DNA of 64,000 nucleotides from Streptomyces alanosinicus (GCF_014650595.1 NZ_BMVG01000006.1:310001-374000), one strand, 5' to 3'; numbered from the stretch's first letter, positions 35,363 through 45,121 are shown. Numbers and translations: made by a program. The notes: generated by a model from the letters alone, not told the origin.

Positions 35363-37009
35363 ATGGCACAGACGCAGCGCGCCCAGGGCCCGTCCGACCC
35401 CGAGGCGAGTGGCGGCGGTATGTCGGACGCGCCGGAGTTGTGGGGCAACGGAGGGCTTGTCGGCGACGGCCGGTACCGGCTGACCCACCGGCTGGGCCGG
35501 GGCGGCATGGCCGAGGTGTTCGCGGCCGAGGACGTCCGTCTGGGCCGTACCGTCGCCGTGAAGCTGCTCCGTGCCGACCTGGCCGAGGACCCGGTCTCCA
35601 AGGCGCGCTTCACGCGTGAGGCACAGTCCGTCGCCGGCCTCAACCACCACGCGATCGTCGCCGTGTACGACTCCGGCGAGGACTTCGTCGGCGGCCAGTC
35701 CGTGCCGTACATCGTGATGGAGCTGGTCGAGGGCCGCACCATCCGCGATCTGCTGCTGAACGCCGAGGCGCCGGGGCCCGAGCAGGCCCTGATCATCGTC
35801 TCCGGGGTGCTGGAGGCGCTCGCCTACTCGCACCAGCACGGCATCGTGCACCGCGACATCAAGCCCGCCAACGTGATCATCACCAACAGTGGCGCCGTCA
35901 AGGTCATGGACTTCGGCATCGCGCGTGCGCTGCACGGCGCACAGTCGACGATGACGCAGACCGGCATGGTCATGGGCACGCCCCAGTACCTCTCCCCGGA
36001 GCAGGCGCTCGGCAAGGCCGTGGACCACCGCTCCGACCTGTACGCGACCGGCTGCCTGCTGTTCGAACTGCTCGCGCTGCGGCCCCCGTTCACCGGCGAG
36101 ACCCCGCTGTCGGTGGTCTACCAGCACGTCCAGGACATCCCGACCCCGCCCTCCGAGTTCTCCGACGGCTGCCCGCCGGAGCTGGACGGCCTGGTCATGC
36201 GTTCGCTCGCCAAGGAACCGGACGACCGGTTCCAGACGGCCGAGGAGATGCGCGGCATGGTCCAGTACGGCCTGCAGATGCTGTACGACCAGGGCGGCCA
36301 CACCGGCACCTGGAACACCGGCCCGGTGGAGGCGCACGACGGCCGGCACACCCCGGCTGGCGGCTTCGCGGGGACGACCGCGATGCAGCACCCGGGCGCG
36401 TACGGCGCCGGCACCGCGCAGATCCCGCAGCCGATCCTGCCCTCCGGCTACGGCAACGGCGACGACGGAGGCTTCGAGGGGCACGGCAACAAGGGCAGCG
36501 GCCGCGGCAAGCTGTGGATCCTCGCCGTCCTCGCGGTCATCGCGATCGCGGCGGGCGTCGCGCTGGCCCTCAAGGGCACGGGCGCCGGCACCGGCACGGG
36601 CCCCGACACCAAGCCGCCGGCGACGCACTCGAAGTCCACGAAGGACGACACGGGCACCCCCACCCCGTCGGACGACACCACCGACCAGCCCTCCGACCCG
36701 GCCACCGACAACGGCTCCGACTCGAACTCGGGAGGGTCCGGCTACACGCCGTCGGACCCGCAGACGTCGCAGTCGCAGTCCTCGGGCCCGACCGACCAGC
36801 CGTCGGACCCGCAGACCTCGCCGTCGCAGTCCACGGACCCGACGACCGGCGGCACGGACGGCGGCACCACGGACGGCGGCACCACGGACGGCGGCACCAC
36901 GGACGGCAGCGCGACGAACGGCGGCACCACGGACAGCGGCGCGACGAACGGCGGCACCGTCGCCGGCACCACGGCGGACGGCGGCGGCGCGGGCGACCCC
37001 ACCGGTTGA
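35363..37009 (+). CDS. Membrane Ser/Thr protein kinase with Gly/Thr-rich extracellular tail
   Basis: A 548-residue kinase. The kinase domain (about residues 32-300) has HRLGRGGMAEVFAAEDVRLG, VAVKLL, IVHRDIKPANVII and VMDFGIARA. After a short linker there is one transmembrane helix (LWILAVLAVIAIAAGVALAL, about 385-404). The outside part is only Ser/Thr/Asp/Gly-rich, ending in GGTTDGGTTDGG-type repeats with no PASTA domain. The two kinases flank a shared promoter region and are closely similar in the catalytic part, suggesting duplication. Confidence 0.92.
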   Translation: MAQTQRAQGPSDPEASGGGMSDAPELWGNGGLVGDGRYRLTHRLGRGGMAEVFAAEDVRLGRTVAVKLLRADLAEDPVSKARFTREAQSVAGLNHHAIVAVYDSGEDFVGGQSVPYIVMELVEGRTIRDLLLNAEAPGPEQALIIVSGVLEALAYSHQHGIVHRDIKPANVIITNSGAVKVMDFGIARALHGAQSTMTQTGMVMGTPQYLSPEQALGKAVDHRSDLYATGCLLFELLALRPPFTGETPLSVVYQHVQDIPTPPSEFSDGCPPELDGLVMRSLAKEPDDRFQTAEEMRGMVQYGLQMLYDQGGHTGTWNTGPVEAHDGRHTPAGGFAGTTAMQHPGAYGAGTAQIPQPILPSGYGNGDDGGFEGHGNKGSGRGKLWILAVLAVIAIAAGVALALKGTGAGTGTGPDTKPPATHSKSTKDDTGTPTPSDDTTDQPSDPATDNGSDSNSGGSGYTPSDPQTSQSQSSGPTDQPSDPQTSPSQSTDPTTGGTDGGTTDGGTTDGGTTDGSATNGGTTDSGATNGGTVAGTTADGGGAGDPTG

Positions 37010-37088
37010 AGGACACCCACGACACCGGCGACGGCCGCCTCCCCGTGAGCCGGCCCGTCGGCGCTCGCCTCCGCCGGCCCGTCCGCGC

Positions 37089-38132
37089 TCACTGCACGAA
37101 CGCGTCGCACACCGCGTCGTACTCGCGTGTCCACCACACCGCGAGCGCCGACGCGGCCGGGAACTGGCAGTCCGCGCGCGTGTCACCGCGCTCGTAGTGC
37201 CAGCGCAGCATCCAGAAGTCGTTCAGGCGCTCCCACCAGACCCGGTGCACGGCCGCCGCCAGCTCGGAGGGCGCGGCATCGGCAGCGCGCCGGTACGCGC
37301 GCGCGTAGGCGCGCACTTTCGGCAGGTCCAGGGCGCCCACGGGGCGCACGAAGAAGATCGCGGCGGCGCGTACGGCCTCCTCGGCGCGCGGCTGTACGCC
37401 GAGCCGGTCCCAGTCGACGATGGCCGCCGGGGTGTCGTCCTTGTAGAGCACGTTGAACGGGTGGAAGTCGCCGTGCACCCAGCCCACCGAGCCGCCGGGC
37501 GGCGGGCGCCGGTCCTCGTGCTGCTCCAGGAGCGCGCGGCGTTCCAGCAGCCGGTGGCGGGCCAGTTCGTCGAAGGCGTCGGCGGGGCGGTGCCGGCGCA
37601 CCTGGGCGAGCAGATCGTCGATGAGGGCGAAGGTGTCGGCGGGGTCGGCGCTCTCCACCGGGTGGGGGCTCGTGGCCGGGCGCGTGCGCCCCTTGGGTGG
37701 CATGACGCGCTCCAGACAGGCGTGCACGGCGCCCAGGAGCGCCCCCAGGCGTGCGCTCTCCCCACGGGTCAGCTGGCCGCCGTGACGGTGCCTGCCGTCG
37801 ATCCAGGGGTGCAGGGCGTAGGCGTGGCCGCCGACGACGGCGACCGTACGGCCCTCGCGGTGCGCGAGCGGTACGGAGACCGGGACGCCGAGGTCGGCCA
37901 GGCGCTGGGTGGCGCGGTGCCGGCGCTCGATGGCGGCCGGGTCGGCGGTGTCGGGGTCGAAGTGGTGCTTGAGGAAATAGCGGCCGCGGGTGGTGCACAG
38001 CCGGTAGCCGCGGTTCAGCAGACCCTGGTCGACCGGCTCGCATGTGAGGGCGCTGCCCGCGGCGTACAGGCGGAGCAGGACGCCCAGAGGGGGCGCGTGG
38101 GAAGCGAGCGGTGGTACACATGAGCGCGGCAC
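37089..38132 (-). CDS. Aminoglycoside phosphotransferase/homoserine kinase-like phosphotransferase
   Basis: A 347-residue protein-kinase-like fold enzyme. The N-lobe has LNRGYRLCTTRGRYFLKHHFD, and the catalytic loop is WVHGDFHPFNVLYKD with the metal-binding IVDWDRLG. These are the HxDxxxxN and Dxx signatures of the APH/ChoK superfamily. GTG 38132 is the longest plausible start. Neighbouring genes do not reveal the substrate, and resistance is not implied. Confidence 0.82.
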   Translation of the reverse strand: MPRSCVPPLASHAPPLGVLLRLYAAGSALTCEPVDQGLLNRGYRLCTTRGRYFLKHHFDPDTADPAAIERRHRATQRLADLGVPVSVPLAHREGRTVAVVGGHAYALHPWIDGRHRHGGQLTRGESARLGALLGAVHACLERVMPPKGRTRPATSPHPVESADPADTFALIDDLLAQVRRHRPADAFDELARHRLLERRALLEQHEDRRPPPGGSVGWVHGDFHPFNVLYKDDTPAAIVDWDRLGVQPRAEEAVRAAAIFFVRPVGALDLPKVRAYARAYRRAADAAPSELAAAVHRVWWERLNDFWMLRWHYERGDTRADCQFPAASALAVWWTREYDAVCDAFVQ

Positions 38133-38238
38133 GCCGCAGATGTTAAGGCACGAAAAGCGGCTGTGAGCTGGGGCTTATCACAGGCAGTCGCCGACGATCG
38201 CTTTTGGTCACAGGGTACGCCGCACGCGCCAGGCTTTA

Positions 38239-38943
38239 TCAAAGATTTCCGATACCGCGGCCGCCGCCGCTCTTTTCCGCTTGCATACGGGCGACATAAG
38301 CGGCGGCCTGCGAACGGCGCTGCATGCCGAGCTTGGAAAGCAGACTTGAGACGTAATTCTTGATCGTTTTCTCGGCGAGATGCAAACGCTCGCCGATCTG
38401 CCGGTTGGTGAGTCCCTCCCCGATCAGTTCGAGGATTTTCCGCTCCTGCTCGGTGAGTTGCGCGAGCTTGTCGTCCGTACGCGCGGTGCCGCCGTCGCGC
38501 AGCCGCTCCAGCACGCGCGCGGTGGCGACCGGGTCCAGCAGGGACTTTCCGCCGGCCACGTCCCGTACCGCCTGCAGCAGTTCATTGCCGCGGATCGCCT
38601 TCAGGACGTACCCCGAGGCGCCTGCCATGATCGCGTCGAACAGCGCCTCGTCGTCCGCGAACGAGGTCAGCATCAGGCAGCGCACCGTCTCGTCCCTGGA
38701 GCGGACCTCCCGGCACACCTCGACCCCGCTGCCGTCCGGCAGCCGTACGTCCAGCACCGCCACGTCGGGCCGGGTGGCCGGAATGCGCACCAGCGCGTCG
38801 GCCGCCGTGCCGGCCTCGCCGACCACCTCGATGTCCGGCTCGACGGAGAGCATCTCGTGGACTCCGCGGCGGACCACCTCATGGTCGTCGAGGAGAAATA
38901 CCCTGATTTTTCCGCCTTCGTGCACGGAGTCAGTCTCACACAC
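38239..38943 (-). CDS. NarL/LuxR-family response regulator
   Basis: A 234-residue regulator. The receiver domain (about residues 13-130) has the acidic pair LLDDHEVVRRG and the phospho-acceptor Asp65 in VAVLDVRLPDG. The C-terminal LuxR helix-turn-helix is LTEQERKILELIGEGLTNRQIGERLHLAEKTIKNYVSSLLSKLG. It resembles DevR/DosR-type regulators. No histidine kinase gene is adjacent, so it appears to be an orphan. It is divergent from the second bkd operon. Confidence 0.9.
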   Translation of the reverse strand: MCETDSVHEGGKIRVFLLDDHEVVRRGVHEMLSVEPDIEVVGEAGTAADALVRIPATRPDVAVLDVRLPDGSGVEVCREVRSRDETVRCLMLTSFADDEALFDAIMAGASGYVLKAIRGNELLQAVRDVAGGKSLLDPVATARVLERLRDGGTARTDDKLAQLTEQERKILELIGEGLTNRQIGERLHLAEKTIKNYVSSLLSKLGMQRRSQAAAYVARMQAEKSGGGRGIGNL

Positions 38944-39039
38944 AAACTCTTCCCGTGAGCTGGGTCAGCGGGATAACGTGCGGTTGCTCCGGCCTTTCGC
39001 GAGGCTGTGACCAGCACGCTTCCGTACCTTCTCGATTTA

Positions 39040-39053
39040 CTTGGAAATCCAAG
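39040..39053. promoter_or_regulatory. Inverted repeat CTTGGAAATCCAAG upstream of the second bkd operon
   Basis: A perfect 6-base inverted repeat with a 2-base centre in the 304-base region between the response regulator and bkdA2. It lies 194 bases before the GTG start and 97 bases before the regulator's start. It could be an operator for either gene. Nothing else recognisable lies in the region. Confidence 0.5.
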
Positions 39054-39247
39054 CAAAATCGCAGGTCAGGTGGGGTTTCACAGAAATGTGGAGCACTGGG
39101 TAACGTGATGGTTGCAGGGCGCTCGCCGGGGCACCTGTCACGCCTGTTCCCGGCCGAGTGGCACCCACCCCGTGCCCGGTGGTCGAAACAGGTGAGCCGC
39201 ACTGGCCTACCGGCAACCCCGGGGGCCGGAACGACGGAGGAGCACAC

Positions 39248-40504
39248 GTGACCGTGGACAGCAGTGCCGCGCGCAAGCCGCGACGCAGCGCCGCAGGCAA
39301 GGCCGGCACCACCGGCAGCAAGACCGGCACCACCGGGGCGAAGTCCGGCACGTCCGGGAGCGCGTCCGGAGCCACCGGTACCAAGCGCACCACCCGCGCC
39401 GCGGCGAAGAAGAGCACCGAGCCGGAGCTCGTACAGCTGCTGACGCCCGAGGGCAAGCGGGTCAAGAACGCGGAGTACGACGCGTACGTCGCCGGTATCA
39501 CCCCCGACGATCTGCGCGGCCTGTACCGCGACATGGTGCTCACTCGTCGCTTCGACGCCGAGGCCACCGCCCTGCAGCGCCAGGGCGAGCTGGGCCTGTG
39601 GGCCTCCCTGCTGGGCCAGGAGGCCGCCCAGATCGGCTCCGGTCGGGCTCTGCGCGACGACGACTACGTCTTCCCGACCTACCGTGAGCACGGCGTCGCC
39701 TGGTGCCGCGGGGTCGACCCCACCAATCTGCTCGGCATGTTCCGCGGCGTGAACAACGGCGGCTGGGACCCGAACGGCAACAACTTCCACCTGTACACGA
39801 TCGTCATCGGCTCCCAGACGCTGCACGCCACCGGCTACGCGATGGGCATCACCAAGGACGGCGCGGACAGCGCGGTCATCGCCTACTTCGGCGACGGCGC
39901 GAGCAGTCAGGGCGACGTCGCCGAGTCGTTCACCTTCTCCGCGGTCTACAACGCCCCCGTGGTGTTCTTCTGCCAGAACAACCAGTGGGCGATCTCCGAG
40001 CCGACCGAGAAGCAGACCCGGGTGCCGCTCTACCAGCGCGCGCAGGGTTTCGGCTTCCCCGGTGTCCGCGTCGACGGCAATGACGTCCTCGCCTGTCTCG
40101 CGGTCACCAGGTGGGCGCTGGAGCGCGCCCGCAGCGGCGAGGGCCCGACCCTGGTCGAGGCGTACACCTACCGCATGGGCGCCCACACCACCTCCGACGA
40201 CCCCTCCCGCTACCGGGCCGACGACGAGCGCGCCGCCTGGGAGGCCAAGGACCCGATCCTGCGCCTTCGCCGGTATCTGGAAGCCTCAAACCACACGGAC
40301 GACGGATTCTTCACGGAACTCGAGGCCGAGTCCGAGACGTTGGGCAAACGAGTGCGCGAAGCGGTCCGTGCCATGCCCGACCCGGACCACTTCGCCATCT
40401 TCGAGAACGTGTACGCGGACGGGCACGCGCTCGTCGACGAGGAGCGAGCGCAGTTCGCCGCCTACCAGGCGTCGTTCGCGGACGCAAGCGAAGGGGGTCG
40501 CTGA
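39248..40504 (+). CDS. bkdA: Branched-chain 2-oxo acid dehydrogenase E1 alpha (operon 2)
   Basis: A 418-residue E1 alpha subunit from GTG 39248 (GGAGGAG 7 bases upstream). It differs from the first operon's subunit by an N-terminal extension of about 60 residues rich in Lys, Thr, Gly and Ser, with repeats such as GTTGSKTGTTGAKSGTSG. The TPP motif is YFGDGASSQGDVAESF continuing to CQNNQW. The YRMGAHTTSDDPSRYR loop is typical of branched-chain enzymes. The genome thus keeps two full E1-E2 sets about 25 kb apart. Confidence 0.93.
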   Translation: MTVDSSAARKPRRSAAGKAGTTGSKTGTTGAKSGTSGSASGATGTKRTTRAAAKKSTEPELVQLLTPEGKRVKNAEYDAYVAGITPDDLRGLYRDMVLTRRFDAEATALQRQGELGLWASLLGQEAAQIGSGRALRDDDYVFPTYREHGVAWCRGVDPTNLLGMFRGVNNGGWDPNGNNFHLYTIVIGSQTLHATGYAMGITKDGADSAVIAYFGDGASSQGDVAESFTFSAVYNAPVVFFCQNNQWAISEPTEKQTRVPLYQRAQGFGFPGVRVDGNDVLACLAVTRWALERARSGEGPTLVEAYTYRMGAHTTSDDPSRYRADDERAAWEAKDPILRLRRYLEASNHTDDGFFTELEAESETLGKRVREAVRAMPDPDHFAIFENVYADGHALVDEERAQFAAYQASFADASEGGR

Positions 40505-40505
40505 G

Positions 40506-41483
40506 ATGGCCGAGAAGATGGCGATGGCGAAGGCCATCAACGAATCGCTGCGCCGTGCCCTGGAGACGGACCCCAAGGTCCTGGTCATGGGCGAGGACGT
40601 CGGCAAGCTCGGCGGCGTGTTCCGGGTGACGGACGGTCTGCAGAAGGACTTCGGCGAGAGCCGTGTCATCGACACGCCGCTCGCGGAGTCCGGCATCGTC
40701 GGTGCGGCGATCGGCCTGGCCCTGCGCGGCTACCGCCCGGTGGTGGAGATCCAGTTCGACGGCTTCGTCTTCCCGGCCTACGACCAGATCGTCACCCAGC
40801 TCGCGAAGATGCACGCGCGCTCGCTGGGCAAGGTCAAGATGCCGGTCGTCATCCGCATCCCCTACGGCGGCGGCATCGGCGCGGTCGAGCACCACTCGGA
40901 ATCCCCCGAGGCCCTCTTCGCACACGTGGCGGGCCTGAAGATCGTCTCCCCGTCGAACGCCTCCGACGCGTACTGGATGATGCAGCAGGCCATCCAGAGC
41001 GACGACCCGGTGATCTACTTCGAGCCCAAGCGGCGTTACTGGGACAAGGCCGACGTGGACGCCGAGGCGATCCCGGCCCCGCTGCACAGGGCGCAGGTCG
41101 TCCGCGAGGGCACCGACCTGACCCTGGCCGCCTACGGCCCGATGGTGAAGCTGTGCCAGGAGGTCGCGAACGCGGCGGCCGAGGAGGGCAAGTCCCTGGA
41201 GGTCCTGGACCTGCGCTCGGTCTCGCCGCTGGACTTCGACACCATCCAGGCCTCGGTCGAGAAGACCCGCCGCCTGGTCGTGGTCCACGAGGCGCCGGTG
41301 TTCTTCGGTTCCGGCGCGGAGATCGCCGCCCGGATCACCGAGCGCTGCTTCTACCACCTGGAGGCACCGGTGCTGCGGGTGGGCGGATATCACGCCCCCT
41401 ACCCCCCGGCCCGCCTGGAGGAGGAGTACCTGCCGGACCTGGACCGCGTGCTCGACGCCGTCGACCGCTCGCTGGCGTTCTGA
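40506..41483 (+). CDS. bkdB: Branched-chain 2-oxo acid dehydrogenase E1 beta (operon 2)
   Basis: A 325-residue E1 beta subunit, with VLVMGEDVGKLGGVFRVTDGL, IPYGGGIGAVEHHSESPEA and CFYHLEAPVLRVGGYHAPYPP. It closely resembles the first operon's beta subunit. ATG 40506 starts two bases after the E1 alpha stop. Confidence 0.94.
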   Translation: MAEKMAMAKAINESLRRALETDPKVLVMGEDVGKLGGVFRVTDGLQKDFGESRVIDTPLAESGIVGAAIGLALRGYRPVVEIQFDGFVFPAYDQIVTQLAKMHARSLGKVKMPVVIRIPYGGGIGAVEHHSESPEALFAHVAGLKIVSPSNASDAYWMMQQAIQSDDPVIYFEPKRRYWDKADVDAEAIPAPLHRAQVVREGTDLTLAAYGPMVKLCQEVANAAAEEGKSLEVLDLRSVSPLDFDTIQASVEKTRRLVVVHEAPVFFGSGAEIAARITERCFYHLEAPVLRVGGYHAPYPPARLEEEYLPDLDRVLDAVDRSLAF

Positions 41484-41493
41484 GGAGAGGGTC

Positions 41494-42897
41494 GTGACGA
41501 CGATGACGGAAGCGTCCGTACGCGAGTTCAAGATGCCGGACGTCGGCGAGGGACTCACCGAGGCCGAGATCCTCAAGTGGTATGTCCAGCCGGGTGACAC
41601 GGTCACCGACGGCCAGGTGGTGTGCGAGGTCGAGACCGCCAAGGCGGCCGTCGAACTGCCCATCCCCTACGACGGCGTGGTCCGGTCCCTGCACTTCCCC
41701 GAGGGCACCACGGTGGACGTGGGCACCGCCATCATCGCCGTGGACGTGGCAGGCGGCGGCGCGCCCGAGGCGCCGGCCGTGCAGCCGGAGGCGGAGCCCG
41801 CCGCCGTCGCGGAGGAGTCGAAGCCGCAGGGCCGCCAGCCGGTCCTCGTCGGGTACGGCGTGTCGACGTCCTCCACCAAGCGCCGCCCCCGCAAGAGCGC
41901 CGAGACCGGAGTCCCGGAGGCCGCCGCCCAGGCGATCCAGACCGAGCTGAACGGCCACGGCCACGGCACGGCCGTGGAAAAGCCCCGACCGCTGGCGAAG
42001 CCGCCGGTGCGCAAGCTCGCCAAGGACCTCGGCGTTGACCTGGCCACGATCACCCCGTCCGGCCCGGACGGCATCATCACGCGTGAGGACGTCCACGCGG
42101 CGGCCACGCCGCAGCCGGCCGGGCCGATCGAGCCGGCGGCCCCGATCGCAGCGGCCCCCGCCGTGCCGCAGACGCCGATCGCGTCGTACGACGGTGTGCG
42201 CGAGACCCGTATCCCGGTCAAGGGCGTCCGCAAGGCGACGGCGGCGGCGATGGTCGGTTCGGCGTTCACGGCACCGCATGTCACGGAGTTCGTGACGGTG
42301 GACGTGACCCGCACGATGAAGCTGGTCGAAGAGCTGAAGCAGGACAAGGAGATGCAGGGCCTGCGGGTCAACCCGCTGCTACTGATCGCCAAGGCCCTGC
42401 TGGTCGCCATCAAGCGCAACCCGGATGTCAACGCGTCCTGGGACGAGACCGCCCAGGAGATCGTGCGCAAGCACTACGTCAACCTGGGCATCGCGGCGGC
42501 CACCCCGCGCGGTCTGATCGTGCCGAACATCAAGGACGCGCACGAGAAGACCCTTCCGCAACTGGCCGAAGCACTCGGCGAGTTGGTGACGACCGCGCGC
42601 GAGGGCAAGACATCGCCCGCGGCGATGCAGGGCGGCACGGTGACGATCACCAACGTCGGCGTCTTCGGTGTCGACACCGGCACGCCGATCCTCAACCCCG
42701 GGGAGTCGGCGATCCTCGCGATCGGCGCGATCAAGCTCCAGCCGTGGGTCCACAAGGGCAAGGTCAAGCCGCGTCAGGTGACCACCCTGGCGCTGAGCTT
42801 CGACCACCGCCTGGTCGACGGCGAACTGGGCTCGAAGGTCCTGGCGGACGTGGCGGCGATCCTGGAGCAGCCGAAGAGGCTGATCACTTGGGCGTGA
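41494..42897 (+). CDS. bkdC: Branched-chain 2-oxo acid dehydrogenase E2, dihydrolipoyl acyltransferase (operon 2)
   Basis: A 467-residue E2. The lipoyl-lysine is in VETAKAAVE (Lys50 from GTG 41494). The subunit-binding domain is PPVRKLAKDLGVDLATI, and the catalytic motif is LALSFDHRLVDGEL. Its linker is shorter and less Ala/Pro-rich than in the first E2. It ends the operon before a strong hairpin at 42940-42968. Confidence 0.94.
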   Translation: MTTMTEASVREFKMPDVGEGLTEAEILKWYVQPGDTVTDGQVVCEVETAKAAVELPIPYDGVVRSLHFPEGTTVDVGTAIIAVDVAGGGAPEAPAVQPEAEPAAVAEESKPQGRQPVLVGYGVSTSSTKRRPRKSAETGVPEAAAQAIQTELNGHGHGTAVEKPRPLAKPPVRKLAKDLGVDLATITPSGPDGIITREDVHAAATPQPAGPIEPAAPIAAAPAVPQTPIASYDGVRETRIPVKGVRKATAAAMVGSAFTAPHVTEFVTVDVTRTMKLVEELKQDKEMQGLRVNPLLLIAKALLVAIKRNPDVNASWDETAQEIVRKHYVNLGIAAATPRGLIVPNIKDAHEKTLPQLAEALGELVTTAREGKTSPAAMQGGTVTITNVGVFGVDTGTPILNPGESAILAIGAIKLQPWVHKGKVKPRQVTTLALSFDHRLVDGELGSKVLADVAAILEQPKRLITWA

Positions 42898-42939
42898 CGG
42901 CGCTCGGGTAGGTAGTCTCGGAGATTCGGAAACGAGGCA

Positions 42940-42968
42940 GGCGGTCGCAACTTCGGATTGCGACCGCC
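42940..42968. terminator. Bidirectional terminator after the second bkd operon
   Basis: GGCGGTCGCAA pairs with TTGCGACCGCC around CTTCGGA, followed by CCCTCTACT. It lies between convergent genes. Confidence 0.85.
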
Positions 42969-42972
42969 CCCT

Positions 42973-43239
42973 CTACTCGTACGCTCCGTGTGTGGTTCCG
43001 TGACTTCCGGTCAGTGGCTCGAGACTTTCTCGATGCCCCTCCGGGACGTGATCGAGGAGAGCCTTGCGTGGCGTGGTGTAACCGAGTTCCGTGCACACAT
43101 CCACCGCCGGGAACCAATGGTTCCCGTCCGGCATGGTCAGCCTTCGTACGCGGGCTCCGGTCGCCGCGTACGCGAAGTCGCTGATGTCGATCGCCTCGTA
43201 CCGTTCGGACGCGTGTGATCGCTTGTTGAGTTCGCTCAT
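42973..43239 (-). CDS. Short BRO-N (phage antirepressor-like) domain protein
   Basis: An 88-residue protein from ATG 43239 (43248 also possible). It contains VRRLTMPDGNHWFPAVDVCTELGYTTPRKALLDHVPEGHRESL, the core of the BRO-N domain found in phage antirepressors and Streptomyces regulators. Full-length relatives continue for 100 residues or more after this domain, so the protein looks truncated. The stop is 5 bases from the shared terminator. It may be a remnant. Confidence 0.7.
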   Translation of the reverse strand: MSELNKRSHASERYEAIDISDFAYAATGARVRRLTMPDGNHWFPAVDVCTELGYTTPRKALLDHVPEGHRESLEPLTGSHGTTHGAYE

Positions 43240-43351
43240 GTGAACCACCTAAGTGAAGCTCGCCGGAAACGTGGGGCACGTGGACGTGCGTCAGCCTTCG
43301 CGATCCTGCACGGGAGTCCTGGTCCCCTCTTGACTACCGTAGATTTGCGGC

Positions 43352-45001
43352 ATGGTGACGGGGGAGAAGGTCGCGGCTCGGCATGGGGAAGCGCGGGTGG
43401 CGGGAGGTGGTGTCGGGCGGGCCTCTGTGCTCATGGCCGGGGGGACCGTCGTCTCGCGGGCCAGTGGGCTGGTCCGGCAGGTGCTGCAAGGGGCCGCCCT
43501 CGGTACCGGGCTGCTCGCCACCACGTACAACACGGCCAACACCGTGCCGACCAGCCTGTACACCCTGCTCATCGGCGGTGCGCTGAACTCCGTGCTGGTG
43601 CCGCAGCTGGTGCGGGCGCGGGCCACGCACGCCGATGGCGGGCGGGCGTACGAGCAGCGACTCGTGACCCTCGTCCTCAGCGTCCTGGCCGTCGGGACCG
43701 TGCTCGCCGTGTGGGCGGCGCCGGAGATCGTCACCCTGTATGTCCGGGACACACCCAAGGAGCACGACGCGTTCCGGCTGACCGTCGTCTTCGCCCGGTT
43801 CCTGCTTCCGCAGATCTTCTTCTACGGCCTGTTCGCCATCTACGGCCAAGTGCTCAACGCGCGTGAGAAGTTCGGCGCCATGATGTGGACGCCCGTGCTC
43901 AACAATGTCGTCCTCGTCGCCATGTTCGGCATCTATCTCGGGATGATGACCGTCCCCGACTCCGTCGCCGACGTCACCGGCACCCAGGTCCGCTGGCTCG
44001 GTGTCGGCACGACCCTTGGGATCGCCGTACAGGCTCTCGCGCTCGTCCCGTTCGCCCGCGCCGCCGGGTTCCGGTTCCGGCCCCGTTTCGACTGGCGCGG
44101 CGCGGGACTCGGCTCCGGGATCCACGCGGCGAAGTGGACGCTGCTGTTCGTGCTGACCAACCTGGTCGGGCTCACCGTCGTCACCAACTTCGCCACCGCC
44201 GCCGACACGCGGCTGCCGAAAGCGGGCGTCGGCTACACGGCGTACAGCACCGCGCAGACGATCTGGATGCTGCCCCAGTCCATCGTCACCGTCTCCCTGG
44301 TCACGGCCCTGCTGCCGCGGATGAGCAAGGCGGCGGCGGAAGGGCGGATCGGGGATCTGCGCGCCGATCTGTCCCGGGCGCTGCGGGTCAGCGGAGTCGT
44401 GATCGTCCCGGCTGCCTTCCTGTTCACCGCGCTCGGGCCGGACATCGCCGTGCTGCTCTTCGGCCACGGCGCGGCCGACCCCGCCACGGCCCGCCCTCTC
44501 GGCCATATGCTCCAGGCCTTCGGGCTCGGCCTGATCCCGTTCTCGGCGCAGTATCTGCTGCTGCGTGGTTTCTACGCCTTCGAGGACACCCGTACGCCGT
44601 TCTTCATGGCCGTATGGACTCAGGCGGTGAACATCGCGCTCGCAACCGCCTGCCATCTGCTGCTGCCCACACGGTGGGCGGTCACCGGCATGGCCGGCGC
44701 CTACGCCGTCTCCTACGTCGTCGGTCTCGTCCTCACCGCCCGTCTGCTGGCCCGCCGCACCGGGGGCTGGCTCGACGACGGCACCCTGCGCCGCACCTAC
44801 GTCAGGCTGCTGTGCGCCGGAGGCGGCGGCGCCGTGGCCGGCTGGGCGGCGGCGCGCGGCTGTGCCGGTGTGCTGGGGCATGGCACGGCGGGGGCGCTCC
44901 TGACGACCGTCGTCGGCACGCTCGCGCTGGCCCTCGGCTATCTGCTGCTGGGCAAGGCGCTGAAGATCGGCGAACTCCGCGGGATTCCCGGACTCGGCTG
45001 A
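43352..45001 (+). CDS. murJ: Lipid II flippase MurJ-like protein
   Basis: A 549-residue MviN/MurJ-family membrane protein with about 14 hydrophobic segments. Family stretches are VSRASGLVRQVLQGAALGTG, VPTSLYTLLIGGALNSVLVPQL, VLNAREKFGAMMWTPVLNN and LLRGFYAFEDTRTPFFM. It would flip the peptidoglycan precursor across the membrane. Streptomyces usually carry more than one MurJ-like protein, so this may not be the essential copy. Confidence 0.88.
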   Translation: MVTGEKVAARHGEARVAGGGVGRASVLMAGGTVVSRASGLVRQVLQGAALGTGLLATTYNTANTVPTSLYTLLIGGALNSVLVPQLVRARATHADGGRAYEQRLVTLVLSVLAVGTVLAVWAAPEIVTLYVRDTPKEHDAFRLTVVFARFLLPQIFFYGLFAIYGQVLNAREKFGAMMWTPVLNNVVLVAMFGIYLGMMTVPDSVADVTGTQVRWLGVGTTLGIAVQALALVPFARAAGFRFRPRFDWRGAGLGSGIHAAKWTLLFVLTNLVGLTVVTNFATAADTRLPKAGVGYTAYSTAQTIWMLPQSIVTVSLVTALLPRMSKAAAEGRIGDLRADLSRALRVSGVVIVPAAFLFTALGPDIAVLLFGHGAADPATARPLGHMLQAFGLGLIPFSAQYLLLRGFYAFEDTRTPFFMAVWTQAVNIALATACHLLLPTRWAVTGMAGAYAVSYVVGLVLTARLLARRTGGWLDDGTLRRTYVRLLCAGGGGAVAGWAAARGCAGVLGHGTAGALLTTVVGTLALALGYLLLGKALKIGELRGIPGLG

Positions 45002-45121
45002 CATTTCCCCGCTCACCACCATGCCGGTCTCCCGCCCCTGACAGGGCCTCAGGGTCGGATCAGGGTGGTGTCGGGGACGTCACGGATGGTGGCGAAGTGG
45101 CTACGGCGGCACGCTGGTCAC

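Noticed and set aside
37089..38132. Aminoglycoside resistance gene
   Set aside because: The fold motifs are those of the broad APH/choline-kinase superfamily; nothing ties it to antibiotic substrates.
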